DNA from: Priestia megaterium
Lineage (GTDB): Bacteria; Bacillota; Bacilli; Bacillales; Bacillaceae_H
Length of the DNA: 64,000 nt
Direction: 5' to 3'
Assembly: GCA_008180335.1 (NCBI GenBank)
Contig: VTEF01000002.1
Coordinates: 1-64,000, forward strand
Under the pieces are notes generated by a model that searched no databases, was not told the DNA's origin, and worked only from the letters and a program-made list of their open reading frames with translations. Positions 35,600-44,902 of this stretch are shown here, piece after piece; positions within the stretch are counted from its first letter, which is position 1, and each line of letters opens with the position of its first letter. The position numbers and the translations under genes are program-made.

Positions 35600-36523
35600 A
35601 TGGACGTTAGAGCTATTGTGGAACAATTAAATGGTTTAGATGAAGACAATTTAGATATGAGGTTGTATTTTACTAGAAAAAAACCAAATGGAAGGTATCA
35701 AACGTTTTCTCCTTCTATTGGAGACGATTTGCAAAGGGAATTAAAGGGTATAATAACAAATGCGTTAGACAGGGTACAAGATACAGAGCAACGTGAGTTT
35801 AGTCCTATTGGTTCAATAGATGGATGTATTGAAACACATTCAGTTGATGAAGTGGAAAGCTTTAATGATATCCTTGCGAGTATGGAAGGGGATGTTGTTA
35901 TAAGAAGAGAAATTGAACCTGAAGAAGTTAGTAAGTTAACTTTTTATTGCCTGAATATAGGACTAGAAGAAAATAGAGGAAATATACTTTTCTTTAGGAG
36001 AGTTACTAAGTTTAATCATTTATTGAAAAAAGGAGGTCTACTAGGAAAGTTTACTTCTAATGATTTCGAAAAGTTAGACGATAAATTGTTAGGCATAGAT
36101 GCAAATGTAGATATTGTCATATTTAGAGGAGAAATGTTGATTCTTAATCATGTCTCTCTTGAAAGAATATTCTCAATACAAGATCAATACTTTCAAAAAG
36201 CTAGCCAAACTTTAGATTTGGTAGAAAGAGCAGACAGAATAAGTAATTTTGATCAATTTCGAGAAGATTGTTTATCTGATATGAGAATTACTAGAGCGCT
36301 AACCAAAATCCTTAATGAAGAAGAGCGAATTACTCAGGTCTTTGAGAATTTCGAAAACGTAATTCAAGTAATTGATATATTTGATTTAGAGATTGAAATA
36401 GAAGGAAACAGACAGTTAGTTTATCAAGATAAGTCTCAATTAATGGATTTAACAAGGTTAATTAGAGATTCGTTCTATAGAAGCTTAATAAATCAGCGCG
36501 AGGGAATAGATGAATTACATTGA
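35600..36523 (+). CDS. kwaB: KwaB-like DUF4868 protein (Kiwa defence)
   Basis: A 307-residue protein resembling the DUF4868 family that includes KwaB, the DNA-binding effector of the Kiwa anti-phage system. Supporting segments are NILFFRRVTKFNHLLKKGGLLGKF, LLGIDANVDIVIFRGEMLILNH, LERIFSIQDQYFQKASQTLDL and SNFDQFREDCLSDMRITRAL, all in the family's order. The next gene is a multi-pass membrane protein that fits KwaA, here after rather than before kwaB. AAAGGAGGTC precedes the ATG. Assignment is by pattern recall, not by alignment. Confidence 0.72.
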   Translation: MDVRAIVEQLNGLDEDNLDMRLYFTRKKPNGRYQTFSPSIGDDLQRELKGIITNALDRVQDTEQREFSPIGSIDGCIETHSVDEVESFNDILASMEGDVVIRREIEPEEVSKLTFYCLNIGLEENRGNILFFRRVTKFNHLLKKGGLLGKFTSNDFEKLDDKLLGIDANVDIVIFRGEMLILNHVSLERIFSIQDQYFQKASQTLDLVERADRISNFDQFREDCLSDMRITRALTKILNEEERITQVFENFENVIQVIDIFDLEIEIEGNRQLVYQDKSQLMDLTRLIRDSFYRSLINQREGIDELH

Positions 36524-36534
36524 GGTGATTATTA

Positions 36535-37095
36535 ATGATGCCTGTTTTGAATCGAATAGGGCTTTATGTATCATCATTCTTTCCTTTGTACATTTTATTG
36601 ATAATAAATAATTACGAATATTTTTCAAGCTTAAAAAAACTTAAAAATATGTTACTTTTTAAAGAGTGGTTACCCTCATTATTTGGTCTCACATTATTAA
36701 TTTTAATACTAGTTTCAATAATCTCGTTAATGTTTATTACTAAGGTAAGCCTTAATGAGAAGCATCAGTTTGAAGGGATTTGTAAAACTGAAGATAAGTT
36801 GTTGAATTATGTAGTAACTTATTTGGTCCCAATTTTATCAATAAAAGTATCAGATGGAAAAAGTTTATTAGTAAATGCAGGTTTATTTTCATTACTGGGT
36901 TACATCTATGTTAAAAATAGCTTAGTTTATCTAAATCCATTCTTTCTTTTTTTTAAATACAATGTTTTTTTAACAGATAAACACCAAGTAATTATTTCAA
37001 ATTATGATATATACGAACTTAAAGAACTGGAAAAGGAAAACGTAAGAGCAAGAGAGCTAAGTTATAAGATTTATTTAGTGAGAAAACAAGACTAA
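36535..37095 (+). CDS. kwaA: KwaA-like membrane protein (Kiwa defence)
   Basis: A 186-residue protein with about four membrane segments: IGLYVSSFFPLYILLIINN, LPSLFGLTLLILILVSIISL, and two less clear ones around YVVTYLVPILSI and LFSLLGYIYVKNSLVYL, followed by a polar C-terminus. In Kiwa, KwaA senses injection at the membrane and works with KwaB. Size and topology fit. It lies 11 bases after kwaB with a GAGGTGAT site, so they form an operon, and a terminator closes it. Confidence 0.65.
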   Translation: MMPVLNRIGLYVSSFFPLYILLIINNYEYFSSLKKLKNMLLFKEWLPSLFGLTLLILILVSIISLMFITKVSLNEKHQFEGICKTEDKLLNYVVTYLVPILSIKVSDGKSLLVNAGLFSLLGYIYVKNSLVYLNPFFLFFKYNVFLTDKHQVIISNYDIYELKELEKENVRARELSYKIYLVRKQD

Positions 37096-37122
37096 GGAAT
37101 TAAATATTGCAAAAGTCTTTTA

Positions 37123-37150
37123 GACACTGATTAATTCAGTGTCCTTTTTA
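37123..37150 (+). terminator. Terminator after the Kiwa-like operon
   Basis: GACACTGA and TCAGTGTC form an 8-bp stem with a 5-base loop and a T run. It isolates the Kiwa-like pair from the HNH-terminase operon. Confidence 0.85.
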
Positions 37151-37191
37151 TGTTAGTAAGTTAATCTATATTAAGGAGTATTAGGTGTTGA

Positions 37192-37530
37192 ATGGCACTT
37201 GAATATAAAACAATCCAACAGAAGCGTAAGTTCTATGACAGTGGCGATTGGAAAAGGTTACGCGAAAAGATAAAGAAGCGAGACAACTATGAATGCCAAG
37301 AGTGTAAACGGCATGGTCGTGTATCAATTGATATGAATGAGTATAGTGAGAGTGCAAAGCGTAAGAAGATAAAGCTTGTTGTCCATCACATTAAAGAGCT
37401 TGAACATTATCCAGAGCTTGCATTGGATGAGGACAACCTTGAGACAGTATGCGTTAACTGTCATAACAAGGAGCATGGTCGTGTGTTCGAACGAAACGTG
37501 AACAAGTGGGAGGATGATGAAAGATGGTAA
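37192..37530 (+). CDS. Phage HNH endonuclease next to terminase
   Basis: A 112-residue HNH protein. Zinc cysteines lie in CQECKRHG and CVNCHNKEH; the catalytic histidine is in VVHHIKE. HNH proteins at this place assist the terminase in cutting DNA at cos ends in many siphoviruses. It starts the late operon. Confidence 0.88.
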   Translation: MALEYKTIQQKRKFYDSGDWKRLREKIKKRDNYECQECKRHGRVSIDMNEYSESAKRKKIKLVVHHIKELEHYPELALDEDNLETVCVNCHNKEHGRVFERNVNKWEDDERW

Positions 37531-37679
37531 ATGAAAATAGAACAATTAAAAGTGTACAAGATAAAGCAAAAGAACGTGTGAAGGAATTGTTACTAGATTA
37601 TGACGTTGTTTACATTGATTATAATGCAACAGATGACGATTATACGATTAAATTAGAAAAACTGGAAAGTCGTAAGTAA
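37524..37679 (+). CDS. Small acidic phage protein, 51 residues
   Basis: Overlaps the HNH gene end by 7 bases. It reads MVNENRTIKSVQDKAKERVK and ends in an acidic-to-basic stretch (DYNATDDDYTIKLEKLESRK). GGGAGG lies 10 bases upstream. Unknown function. Confidence 0.55.
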   Translation: MVNENRTIKSVQDKAKERVKELLLDYDVVYIDYNATDDDYTIKLEKLESRK

Positions 37680-37687
37680 GCATATAC

Positions 37688-37745
37688 ACCCCCCCGTCGC
37701 GGGATTCAATTTTTCCCAGCAAATGGGCACCGGGGAGGGGGCTCG
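37688..37745. other. Putative cos region
   Basis: A short GC-rich island (runs of C, CGTCGCGGGA, CCGGGGAGGGGG) in otherwise AT-rich DNA, non-coding, lying between the HNH gene and the small terminase gene. This is the usual place for the cos site of HK97-type phages with an HNH-assisted terminase. Confidence 0.55.
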
Positions 37746-37807
37746 ATTCCGCAGATTTCTTCGCGCACATAAGGATTTTTAGAATAGATATTGAAAGGAG
37801 GGAGGGC

Positions 37808-38116
37808 ATGGGCAAGACGACTATTAGGAAATCGTTACTCGAGCAGCTTGAGAATAGAGGTTTTTCTGGAGAGGTCTATAAAGATTTAGTCAATGATTAT
37901 ATGAATCTGTGGGACAACAAAAACGCTTTGCAAAAGGACATTAAAGAAAGAGGCGTTGTTTTTAAAGACCGTTCTTCTGTAGGTGTTGAGATGTATAAAA
38001 ACAATCCATCTGTTAAAGACCAATTAGCAGTGAACAAACAAATGCTGCAGATATTAAAGGACTTATCCTTAAATATTCCTGTGGAAGATGATGAAGATGA
38101 AGATGATCTAACATGA
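37808..38116 (+). CDS. Terminase small subunit (P27 family)
   Basis: A 102-residue helical protein (MGKTTIRKSLLEQLENRGF) with a very acidic C-terminus (VEDDEDEDDLT). P27-type small subunits bind the packaging site and bring in the large subunit. It overlaps terL in ATGA. Confidence 0.82.
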   Translation: MGKTTIRKSLLEQLENRGFSGEVYKDLVNDYMNLWDNKNALQKDIKERGVVFKDRSSVGVEMYKNNPSVKDQLAVNKQMLQILKDLSLNIPVEDDEDEDDLT

Positions 38117-39735
38117 TTAGAAATAAGTATGTGGACCAATACATTCAATCGTATCGAGATGGGAAAATTCTTTTAAACCAGGAGCGAATCGAATTAATTA
38201 CCTATCTCGAAACGTACGTTTTGACGCGAGACGATATTTACTTTGATGAAGAACAAATCGAGAACTATATAAAATTTAGTGAGAAATGGTACTTTAAATT
38301 AGATCCGTGGGAGAAATTTATTGCGCCATTTATTTTTTTATATTTTAAAGAAGATGACGAATTGTTCTTTGAAGAATTTTTTATCACAATGGGCCGTGGT
38401 GGAGGAAAGAATGGTTTTATCTCTACACTCGCACATTACTTTATCAGTCCATTGCATGGAATAAAAAATTATGATGTGTCAGTTGTTGCAAATAGTGAAG
38501 ACCAGGCGCAAATGAGTTTTAAGGAAGTTTACAATGCAATTGATGAAAGCTCTTCTTTAAAGAAACAGTTTGATTCAACGAAGCTGCAGATAACAGGCAA
38601 TAAAACCAAAAGTGTTTTCCGTTTTCGTACATCAAATGCTGGTACTAAAGATGGTGGTCGTGAAGGTTGCGTCATTTATGATGAAATTCACGAAATGGTA
38701 GACCGAGAAATTGTCGATGTATTTTCTGGTGGTCTTGGTAAGGTTCGTAACCCGCGTGAATTTTTTATAGGAACAAATGGCTTTGTTCGTGAAGGTTTTT
38801 ATGACAAATTAATGCTTCGCTGTAAAGATGTGCTTAGTGGGGCAGATTTGGAAGATAGAATCTTTCCGTTTATTTGTAAGCTTGATGACAAAGAGGAAGT
38901 TAACAGTGAAGATATGTGGGAGAAAGCAAATCCTGCATTTGAAAAGCCTTTAACATCCAGGGCAAAGCGCTTAATGAACAAAGTCAGAAAGCAATTCCGC
39001 AACAAAGATGGACGCGTTGCTTTTATGACAAAGCGTATGAACTTCCCAGAAAAGGATTTAACAAAGTCCGTTGCATCATGGGAAGAGATTTTAGCTACTA
39101 ATCGACCTTTACCCGATCTAGCGCACCGTACATGTGTAGGTGGTCTTGATTTTGCCAGTATTAAAGACTTTGCAGCGGTTGGGTTGCTGTTTAAATTTGG
39201 TGAGGAGTATGTTTGGAAAACTCATTCATTTGTCCGAAAGGGATTTTTAGATACTGTCAGCTTAAAGGTTCCGATAACTGAATGGGAAGCGGATGGGCTG
39301 TTAACAATCGTGGATGAGCCGGTCATTGATATACAGCATATTGTAAACTGGTTCGTTGAGATGCGTGAACGATATGGTGTAACAACGATTGTGGCAGATA
39401 CCTTCAGATTAGATTTAGTGAAATCAGCATTAGAGGCTGAGGGTTTTCATTTGCTCTATATACGAAATCCTAAAGCGATTCATTCTCTTCTGGCCCCGCG
39501 TGTAGAAACGTTATTTGCGAAGAAACAGCTTGTTTTTGGCGATAACCCATTAATGCGCTGGTATACAAATAATGTATACGTACACATCAAAAAGGACGGA
39601 AACAAAGAATATTTAAAGAAAGATGAGTTTAAACGTAAAACAGATGGATTTCAGGCGTTTATTCACGCACTTTGGCAAGCGGATAATATCTTAATTGATG
39701 AAGCAGATTTTATTTTATCCAGTATTAAATTTTAG
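38113..39735 (+). CDS. Terminase large subunit
   Basis: The packaging motor ATPase and nuclease. The Walker A-like motif is GRGGGKN (94-100), Walker B is VIYDEIHEM, and the RNase H-like nuclease starts at GGLDFASIKDFAAVGLLF. The 540 residues match HK97-type (P27-associated) large subunits. Confidence 0.95.
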   Translation: MIRNKYVDQYIQSYRDGKILLNQERIELITYLETYVLTRDDIYFDEEQIENYIKFSEKWYFKLDPWEKFIAPFIFLYFKEDDELFFEEFFITMGRGGGKNGFISTLAHYFISPLHGIKNYDVSVVANSEDQAQMSFKEVYNAIDESSSLKKQFDSTKLQITGNKTKSVFRFRTSNAGTKDGGREGCVIYDEIHEMVDREIVDVFSGGLGKVRNPREFFIGTNGFVREGFYDKLMLRCKDVLSGADLEDRIFPFICKLDDKEEVNSEDMWEKANPAFEKPLTSRAKRLMNKVRKQFRNKDGRVAFMTKRMNFPEKDLTKSVASWEEILATNRPLPDLAHRTCVGGLDFASIKDFAAVGLLFKFGEEYVWKTHSFVRKGFLDTVSLKVPITEWEADGLLTIVDEPVIDIQHIVNWFVEMRERYGVTTIVADTFRLDLVKSALEAEGFHLLYIRNPKAIHSLLAPRVETLFAKKQLVFGDNPLMRWYTNNVYVHIKKDGNKEYLKKDEFKRKTDGFQAFIHALWQADNILIDEADFILSSIKF

Positions 39736-39741
39736 AAGGGG

Positions 39742-40902
39742 GTGAGAACAATTGGGTGGCTAGATGGAATTTTTAAACGAAATAGTGAACTTGGTTTTAT
39801 GTTTGATGTAGAAATGTTCATCGAAACAGTCAATAGAATCCATATGAAGAAGTTGGCATTGGATACTTGTGTTTCGTTTTTAGGAAGAACAGTTAGTCAA
39901 TCTGAATTTAGAGTAAAGAATGGAAAAGTGTTTGAAACGGATGAGCTCTATTATAGATTGAATGTTCGTCCTAATAAAAACATGACAGCCAGTACGTTTT
40001 GGGAAACCTTCATTCGTAAATTAATTTATGATAACGAAGTGCTGATTGTACAAGGTGATGACGATGATCTGCTTATTGCTGACGATTTTCAACATACAGA
40101 GTACGCAGTATATGAGGACATATTTTCAAATGTAACTGTAAAAGACTTCACGTTTAAACGCAGTTTTAAACAGAGCGAAGTCATTCATCTACGATATCGT
40201 AATGAAAAGTTAACACCGTTAATTGATAGTCTTTTCAAGGATTATGGAGATCTTTTTGGTAGGGTTCTTAATTCCCAAAAAAGAAAAAATCAAATTCGGG
40301 GTACAGTGGATATGGATATGTTGGCTGCTAAAAGCCCACAGCATCAAGCGAAACTACAAGAATTCATCGACAATATGTATAAAGCGATTGGTGAAAAAGA
40401 TGTAGCAATTATTCCTCAACAACCAGGCTTTAAGTATGAAGAAAAGTCCGGTGGAGGAAATACTGGCCAAAGTGTTGATGAAATCAATAAAGTGACAAAT
40501 GGCTTTTTTAGTCAAGTAGCAATGGCGTTGAGTATTCCGGTTAGCTTGTTGTATGGAGAAATGGCTGATGTAGAAAAGCAAACAAAGAACTATATGCTTT
40601 TTACTGTAAAACCATTACTAAAAAAGATATCTGATGAAGCAAATGTAAAGTTCTTTGATAAAAAAGAATATCTATCCGGGCAAAAAATTGATATTAAAAG
40701 TGTTTCTTATCAAAGTATCTTTGATCTTGCAACAAGTATTGATAAGCTTATTTCTTCTAGTGCATTTACAGGGAATGAAATTCGCCTGGAAGTAGGTTAT
40801 GACCGTTCCGATGATCCGAATCTGGACAAGCATTATATTACGAAGAACTATGCTGAAATGAGTAACGATGAAGGAGGTGAGAATAATGACGGTCAAGATT
40901 GA
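39742..40902 (+). CDS. Portal protein (HK97 type)
   Basis: Forms the DNA-conducting ring at the capsid vertex. The 386 residues have the family core (RLNVRPNKNMTASTFWETFIRKLIYDNEVLIV ... VIHLRYRNEKLTPLIDSL ... SQVAMALSIPVSLLYGEMADVEKQTKNYM). The start is unclear: GTG 39742 has a ribosome site too close, while the best spacing from AAGGGGGTGA would use an ATT at 39751. Confidence 0.92.
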   Translation: MRTIGWLDGIFKRNSELGFMFDVEMFIETVNRIHMKKLALDTCVSFLGRTVSQSEFRVKNGKVFETDELYYRLNVRPNKNMTASTFWETFIRKLIYDNEVLIVQGDDDDLLIADDFQHTEYAVYEDIFSNVTVKDFTFKRSFKQSEVIHLRYRNEKLTPLIDSLFKDYGDLFGRVLNSQKRKNQIRGTVDMDMLAAKSPQHQAKLQEFIDNMYKAIGEKDVAIIPQQPGFKYEEKSGGGNTGQSVDEINKVTNGFFSQVAMALSIPVSLLYGEMADVEKQTKNYMLFTVKPLLKKISDEANVKFFDKKEYLSGQKIDIKSVSYQSIFDLATSIDKLISSSAFTGNEIRLEVGYDRSDDPNLDKHYITKNYAEMSNDEGGENNDGQD

Positions 40903-41656
40903 AGTTAAAGGACCTATCATTTCAAATGATGAGCAATGGATTTATGATCTTTTTGAAATGGATGCAACTAGTCCAAAAAAAGTATTTGACCAACTGGCAG
41001 AAGCAAACGGTGACGCTATCACAGTTGCCATTAATAGTCCCGGTGGTTATGTATACGAAGGTTCAGAAATCTACACAGCCTTAAAAAGCTACAACGGTCA
41101 TGTTGAGACACAGATTGTTGGTTTGGCTGCAAGTGCTGCATCTTTTATTGCTATGAGTGGTAGTAAAGTGAGTATTTCGCCAACTGCTCAAATCATGATT
41201 CATAACGCATCAAAAGGTCATCAAGGTGATCACCGTTCAATGCAAAAGGCTTCCGACATGTTAAGGGTTATTGATAACTCAATTGTGAACGCTTATGTCA
41301 TTAAGACAGGTAAACCGGAACAAGAGTTGCTGGACATGATGGCGGAAGAGACATGGTTAGGTGCAAAAGAGGCATTGGACAATGGTTTTGTTGATGAAAT
41401 CATGTTTATGGAAAATGAATTAAAGGCAACTGCTTCTAGTGCAACAGCGACCATGATTCCAGAGCCAATTATTAATGGCTTGCGAAATGGCATTTTGAAC
41501 AAAGGGGCTCAGGACAATATTACCAAAGATGTATTACAAGCGTCCTTAACTGAATTGAAAAATGAAATCTTAAATGAATTGAATAGCCACAAGCTGAAAG
41601 AGCCTACTCCTGCTGAATCTAAGCAGAAATTGAGTAAGCTCTTTTTAAATTTATAA
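40886..41656 (+). CDS. Prohead protease, ClpP type (S14)
   Basis: Cleaves the capsid scaffold part during head maturation. Ser83 in GLAASAASF and His106 in IMIHNAS form the visible catalytic pair, with INSPGGYVYEG the oxyanion-side loop. 256 residues. The ATG at 40886 follows AAGGAGGTGAG and overlaps the portal gene end by 17 bases. Confidence 0.93.
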   Translation: MTVKIEVKGPIISNDEQWIYDLFEMDATSPKKVFDQLAEANGDAITVAINSPGGYVYEGSEIYTALKSYNGHVETQIVGLAASAASFIAMSGSKVSISPTAQIMIHNASKGHQGDHRSMQKASDMLRVIDNSIVNAYVIKTGKPEQELLDMMAEETWLGAKEALDNGFVDEIMFMENELKATASSATATMIPEPIINGLRNGILNKGAQDNITKDVLQASLTELKNEILNELNSHKLKEPTPAESKQKLSKLFLNL

Positions 41657-41673
41657 AAATGGAGGAATCACTA

Positions 41674-42831
41674 ATGACAATTAAATTTACGAATAAATCC
41701 GAAGCTCTTCAAAATGCAAAGGCTAAGTTAACAGCTGCTCTTTCAAGCAAAAATATCACTGAGAAAGAACAAACAGAAGCGTTTCAAAATTATCTTGATG
41801 CGCTGCAGCAAGAAGTAGCATCCAATATTAGTGAACAAGTAAATAACGAAATGCTAGATCGTTCGATTTTGCAACAACGTGGCCAAAATGTTTTAACATC
41901 GGATGAAACAAAGTTCTTTAATGCAGTTGTGCAAGACGGTGGCTTCAAAGATGATTCCATTCTTCCAGAAACAACACAAGAGCGTATCTTTGAAGAATTA
42001 GTAACGGAACATCCTTTACTTGGTGCGCTTGGACTACAAGATTTAGGCGCTGTCACAAAATTTATCTATTCAGATGCAACAAAAGCGTACGCTTGGGGCG
42101 AGTTATTTGGAGATATTCGGGGGCAAGTCAATGCTGCATTTAGAGAAGAATCTATTGGCCAACTTAAATTAACGGCTTTTGCTGCTATTCCAAACGACAT
42201 GTTAGAGTTAGGGCCAGTTTGGGTGGAACGTTTTGTTCGTACGGTTTTAATTGAATCGTACACAGTAGGTTTAGAGTTCGGTTTTGTAAATGGTGGTGGA
42301 GCTGTTGTTAGTCAACCAGTAGGATTAATGAAAGATGTTGACCCTGCTACTGGTGCCATTACAACGAAAGAATCTTCTGGAACATTAACGTTTGCTCCTT
42401 CTCAATATGGCGAAAAAGTAGCTGGTGAGTTGTATGAGGTTGTAAAAGCTCTTTCGACAAACGCAAAAGGAAAAGCTCGAAAAGTATTAAACAAAATTGT
42501 AATGGTTGTCAATCCAATTGATGCGATTGGTGTACAAGCCCGTAATACCATTCAAACAGCTAACGGTCAGTGGGTAATGGCTTTACCATACAACATTCAA
42601 GTCGTTGAGTCAGAAGAGGTGCCAGTTGGCAAAGCCGTATTCTTTGTGAAAGGTGAATACTTAGCGGCTATTGCTGGTGGATATAAGCTTAAAAAATTTG
42701 ACCAAACGTTAGCGATTGAAGATGCAACACTGTACACAATTAAGCAATTTGCAAATGGAAAGCCGAAAGATAACAAAACAGCATTGGTGTATGATCTTAA
42801 TATTTCATTTGATACAACACCAGCTGTATAA
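41674..42831 (+). CDS. Major capsid protein (HK97 fold)
   Basis: A 385-residue capsid protein. The first about 110 residues look like the delta (scaffold) domain removed by the protease: charged helices (ALQQEVASNISEQVNNEMLDRS). The rest has HK97 features (LPETTQERIFEELVTEHPLLGALGLQ, a long spine helix region and the TLAIEDATLYTIKQFANGKPKDNKTALVYDLN end). GGAGGAATC precedes the ATG. Confidence 0.93.
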   Translation: MTIKFTNKSEALQNAKAKLTAALSSKNITEKEQTEAFQNYLDALQQEVASNISEQVNNEMLDRSILQQRGQNVLTSDETKFFNAVVQDGGFKDDSILPETTQERIFEELVTEHPLLGALGLQDLGAVTKFIYSDATKAYAWGELFGDIRGQVNAAFREESIGQLKLTAFAAIPNDMLELGPVWVERFVRTVLIESYTVGLEFGFVNGGGAVVSQPVGLMKDVDPATGAITTKESSGTLTFAPSQYGEKVAGELYEVVKALSTNAKGKARKVLNKIVMVVNPIDAIGVQARNTIQTANGQWVMALPYNIQVVESEEVPVGKAVFFVKGEYLAAIAGGYKLKKFDQTLAIEDATLYTIKQFANGKPKDNKTALVYDLNISFDTTPAV

Positions 42832-42848
42832 GGCATGAGGTGATGTAA

Positions 42849-43148
42849 TTGGCCATCACAAATGAAATTCTAACTGAATTTAAAGAACGAAATCGACTAG
42901 GGAATCATGAGGATGCGAATTTAACTCGCATCCTTTCTGCTTCTGTTACAGCTTTAAAAAGAGTTTGTGGTGATTATGATATTGAACAAGACGAAGAGTT
43001 TAAGGAGCTTGTATTTGAGCGCTCTCGTTACGTCTACAATGATGCTTTAGAATACTTTAACGATAATTTCTTAACCGAGATTAATAGTTTAAGTGTTGAT
43101 AAGGTGCTAGAAACAATGATATTGGAAGATGGTGAAGAGAATGCGTGA
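42849..43148 (+). CDS. Head-tail connector (gp6-like)
   Basis: A 99-residue helical protein (LTRILSASVTALKRVCGDYDIEQDEEFKELVFERSRYVYNDALEYF), the shape of HK97 gp6/SPP1 gp15-type connectors. Starts at TTG after GAGGTGATG. Confidence 0.82.
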   Translation: MAITNEILTEFKERNRLGNHEDANLTRILSASVTALKRVCGDYDIEQDEEFKELVFERSRYVYNDALEYFNDNFLTEINSLSVDKVLETMILEDGEENA

Positions 43149-43512
43149 ATTTAAATACAAGCCACCACGTCTTCATAATGGAGAGTTACGGACACCTATT
43201 CTTTTTTATAGCAATAAACCGAACGCTGGCCCACTACCAGGAGAGTCAAAGGATGAAGAAGTCTTTCGTACATTTGGGAAAGTAGACCGTGTATGGCTAA
43301 AAGATTTAGAAATGGCCAAAGCAAACGGCACATTATCAGATGTTACCATTACCATTCGAGATCCACTGACTGAATATCGTCCATCTAACTTGCACTATAT
43401 CGCGATTGAGGATATGGATTATCAAAACATTAAGTACAACATTAAAAGTGTACAGCCGAACTTGCAAGATAGACGTTTTATCGACATTGTGGCAGGAGTT
43501 GAAAAGGCATGA
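43141..43512 (+). CDS. Head closure / head-tail adaptor protein
   Basis: A 123-residue beta-rich protein (RTPILFYSNKP ... VTITIRDPLTEYRPSNLHYIAIEDMDYQNIKYNIKSVQP), fitting phage head-tail adaptors by sequence style and place. Its start overlaps the preceding gene end; ATG 43141 is preferred over 43129. Confidence 0.78.
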   Translation: MREFKYKPPRLHNGELRTPILFYSNKPNAGPLPGESKDEEVFRTFGKVDRVWLKDLEMAKANGTLSDVTITIRDPLTEYRPSNLHYIAIEDMDYQNIKYNIKSVQPNLQDRRFIDIVAGVEKA

Positions 43513-43901
43513 GCGTGAAAATAACAGGGGTAAAGGAAATGTTGCAAGCGTTGGATAATCGGTTTGGTGATAAGGCTGTAAAACGTATCAGTGATCAGGC
43601 GTTAAAAGCGGGTGCTCAAGTATTTGTACGAGAATTAAAAATGCAATTCCAAAGCTTTAAAGACACAGGCGCTTCGATTGATGAGATTACAATATCTGAG
43701 CCAATGATAATTGGTGGTGTGCGTACCATTAAAGTGCACTGGCGAGGTCCTAAAGATCGTTATCGCATCATTCATCTTAATGAGTGGGGAACAGTTAAAA
43801 ACCCTAATCCAGAAGGTAAAGGAGCAATTGCGAGAGCACTAAGAAATGCAGAGAAAGCATACCGGTTAGCCGTACTAGATGCTGTAAGGAGAGGGTTATA
43901 A
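43509..43901 (+). CDS. HK97 gp10-type tail-completion protein
   Basis: A 130-residue protein (VKEMLQALDNRFGDKAVKRISDQALKAGAQVFVRELKMQF ... HWRGPKDRYRIIHLNEWGTVKNPNPEGKGAIARAL) with the HNEWGT-like pattern of the HK97-gp10 family. Coupled to its neighbours by overlaps. Confidence 0.85.
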   Translation: MSVKITGVKEMLQALDNRFGDKAVKRISDQALKAGAQVFVRELKMQFQSFKDTGASIDEITISEPMIIGGVRTIKVHWRGPKDRYRIIHLNEWGTVKNPNPEGKGAIARALRNAEKAYRLAVLDAVRRGL

Positions 43902-44284
43902 TGCTCTATGCAGTGTATGATGCGTTAAAAACAAGCACACTCATTGCCGAGAAAGTGGACAAGCGTATCAAATTTTACGAGTATCCACCTACCGAAACGA
44001 TGCAGGGTGTTTACATTGTGATTGACCCATTAGAATCACCGAAACCCACTGATTATGCTGATAACAAATGGTTGGCTGAAGAATACTTGTATCAAATTGA
44101 GGTTTGGTCCAAGTCACTAGCAGATACACAAGCTGTCGCAAAAGAGGTGCAACGAGTTCTGAGAAACGAGTTAGGCTTTGGTCAATATGGTGGCGGTGTC
44201 GATGAATGGGACAAAGAGACAGGTATCTATCGTGATGCTAGACGTTATAGAGGGAAAATTTATACAAGATTAGAGGAGGAATAA
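43901..44284 (+). CDS. Tail terminator/completion protein
   Basis: A 127-residue protein (VIDPLESPKPTDYADNKWLAEEYLYQIEVWSKS) at the usual tail-terminator position right before the major tail protein. It overlaps the gp10-like gene by one base. Identity is mainly by synteny. Confidence 0.75.
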   Translation: MLYAVYDALKTSTLIAEKVDKRIKFYEYPPTETMQGVYIVIDPLESPKPTDYADNKWLAEEYLYQIEVWSKSLADTQAVAKEVQRVLRNELGFGQYGGGVDEWDKETGIYRDARRYRGKIYTRLEEE

Positions 44285-44286
44285 GA

Positions 44287-44889
44287 ATGGCTAAAAAATA
44301 TAGAGCATCAACAGGTGTAGATGAATTTTACTATGCAATCTTAGCTGAGACAGGAGCAGAGGTTATCACTGGTAATATTGAACGTATTGAATATCTACAA
44401 ACAATTGAAGTAGAAATGCCACAAGAGGTTGTTCGGGCATATGGAGATAATAAAACTGCTGAAATCGCTGTAAGTGCTGGAAATGTGAGTGTATCAAGTT
44501 CTTTTCATAAATTACCTACAGAAGATTTAGCGAAGCTACTAGGTATCGAAAGTACAGTGGATGGACTACATGCATACGGTTCAAGTGACCAACCTCCATA
44601 CGCAGCATGTGTGTTTGCAAAAACTCATGAAGATGGTAGCAAAGAATGGGTTGGTTTACCAAAAGGGATTTTCTTACGACCAAACAAAAGCGGACAAACA
44701 AAAGAAGACGGTACAGAATTTCAATCTGATGAAATTACAGCAGAATTTATGGATAGAGAAGTTGACGGTTTTACAGAAGAAAAGTCAGTTATCTTTGGGG
44801 CTGATGAAAAAGGCTCAACAACTAATCGTGATGCTTTATTCCAAGCGGTGTTTGGTACTACTTATCCAACGGCAATCCCAGAAGCGTAA
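44287..44889 (+). CDS. Major tail protein (phi13 family)
   Basis: Builds the tail tube. The 200 residues start MAKKYRASTGVDEFYYAILA and show GNVSVSSSFHKLPTEDLAKLLG and the FIL-rich core of phi13-type tube proteins. GAGGAGGAATAAG precedes the ATG. Confidence 0.88.
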   Translation: MAKKYRASTGVDEFYYAILAETGAEVITGNIERIEYLQTIEVEMPQEVVRAYGDNKTAEIAVSAGNVSVSSSFHKLPTEDLAKLLGIESTVDGLHAYGSSDQPPYAACVFAKTHEDGSKEWVGLPKGIFLRPNKSGQTKEDGTEFQSDEITAEFMDREVDGFTEEKSVIFGADEKGSTTNRDALFQAVFGTTYPTAIPEA

Positions 44890-44902
44890 GGAGTGATTAA
44901 TA

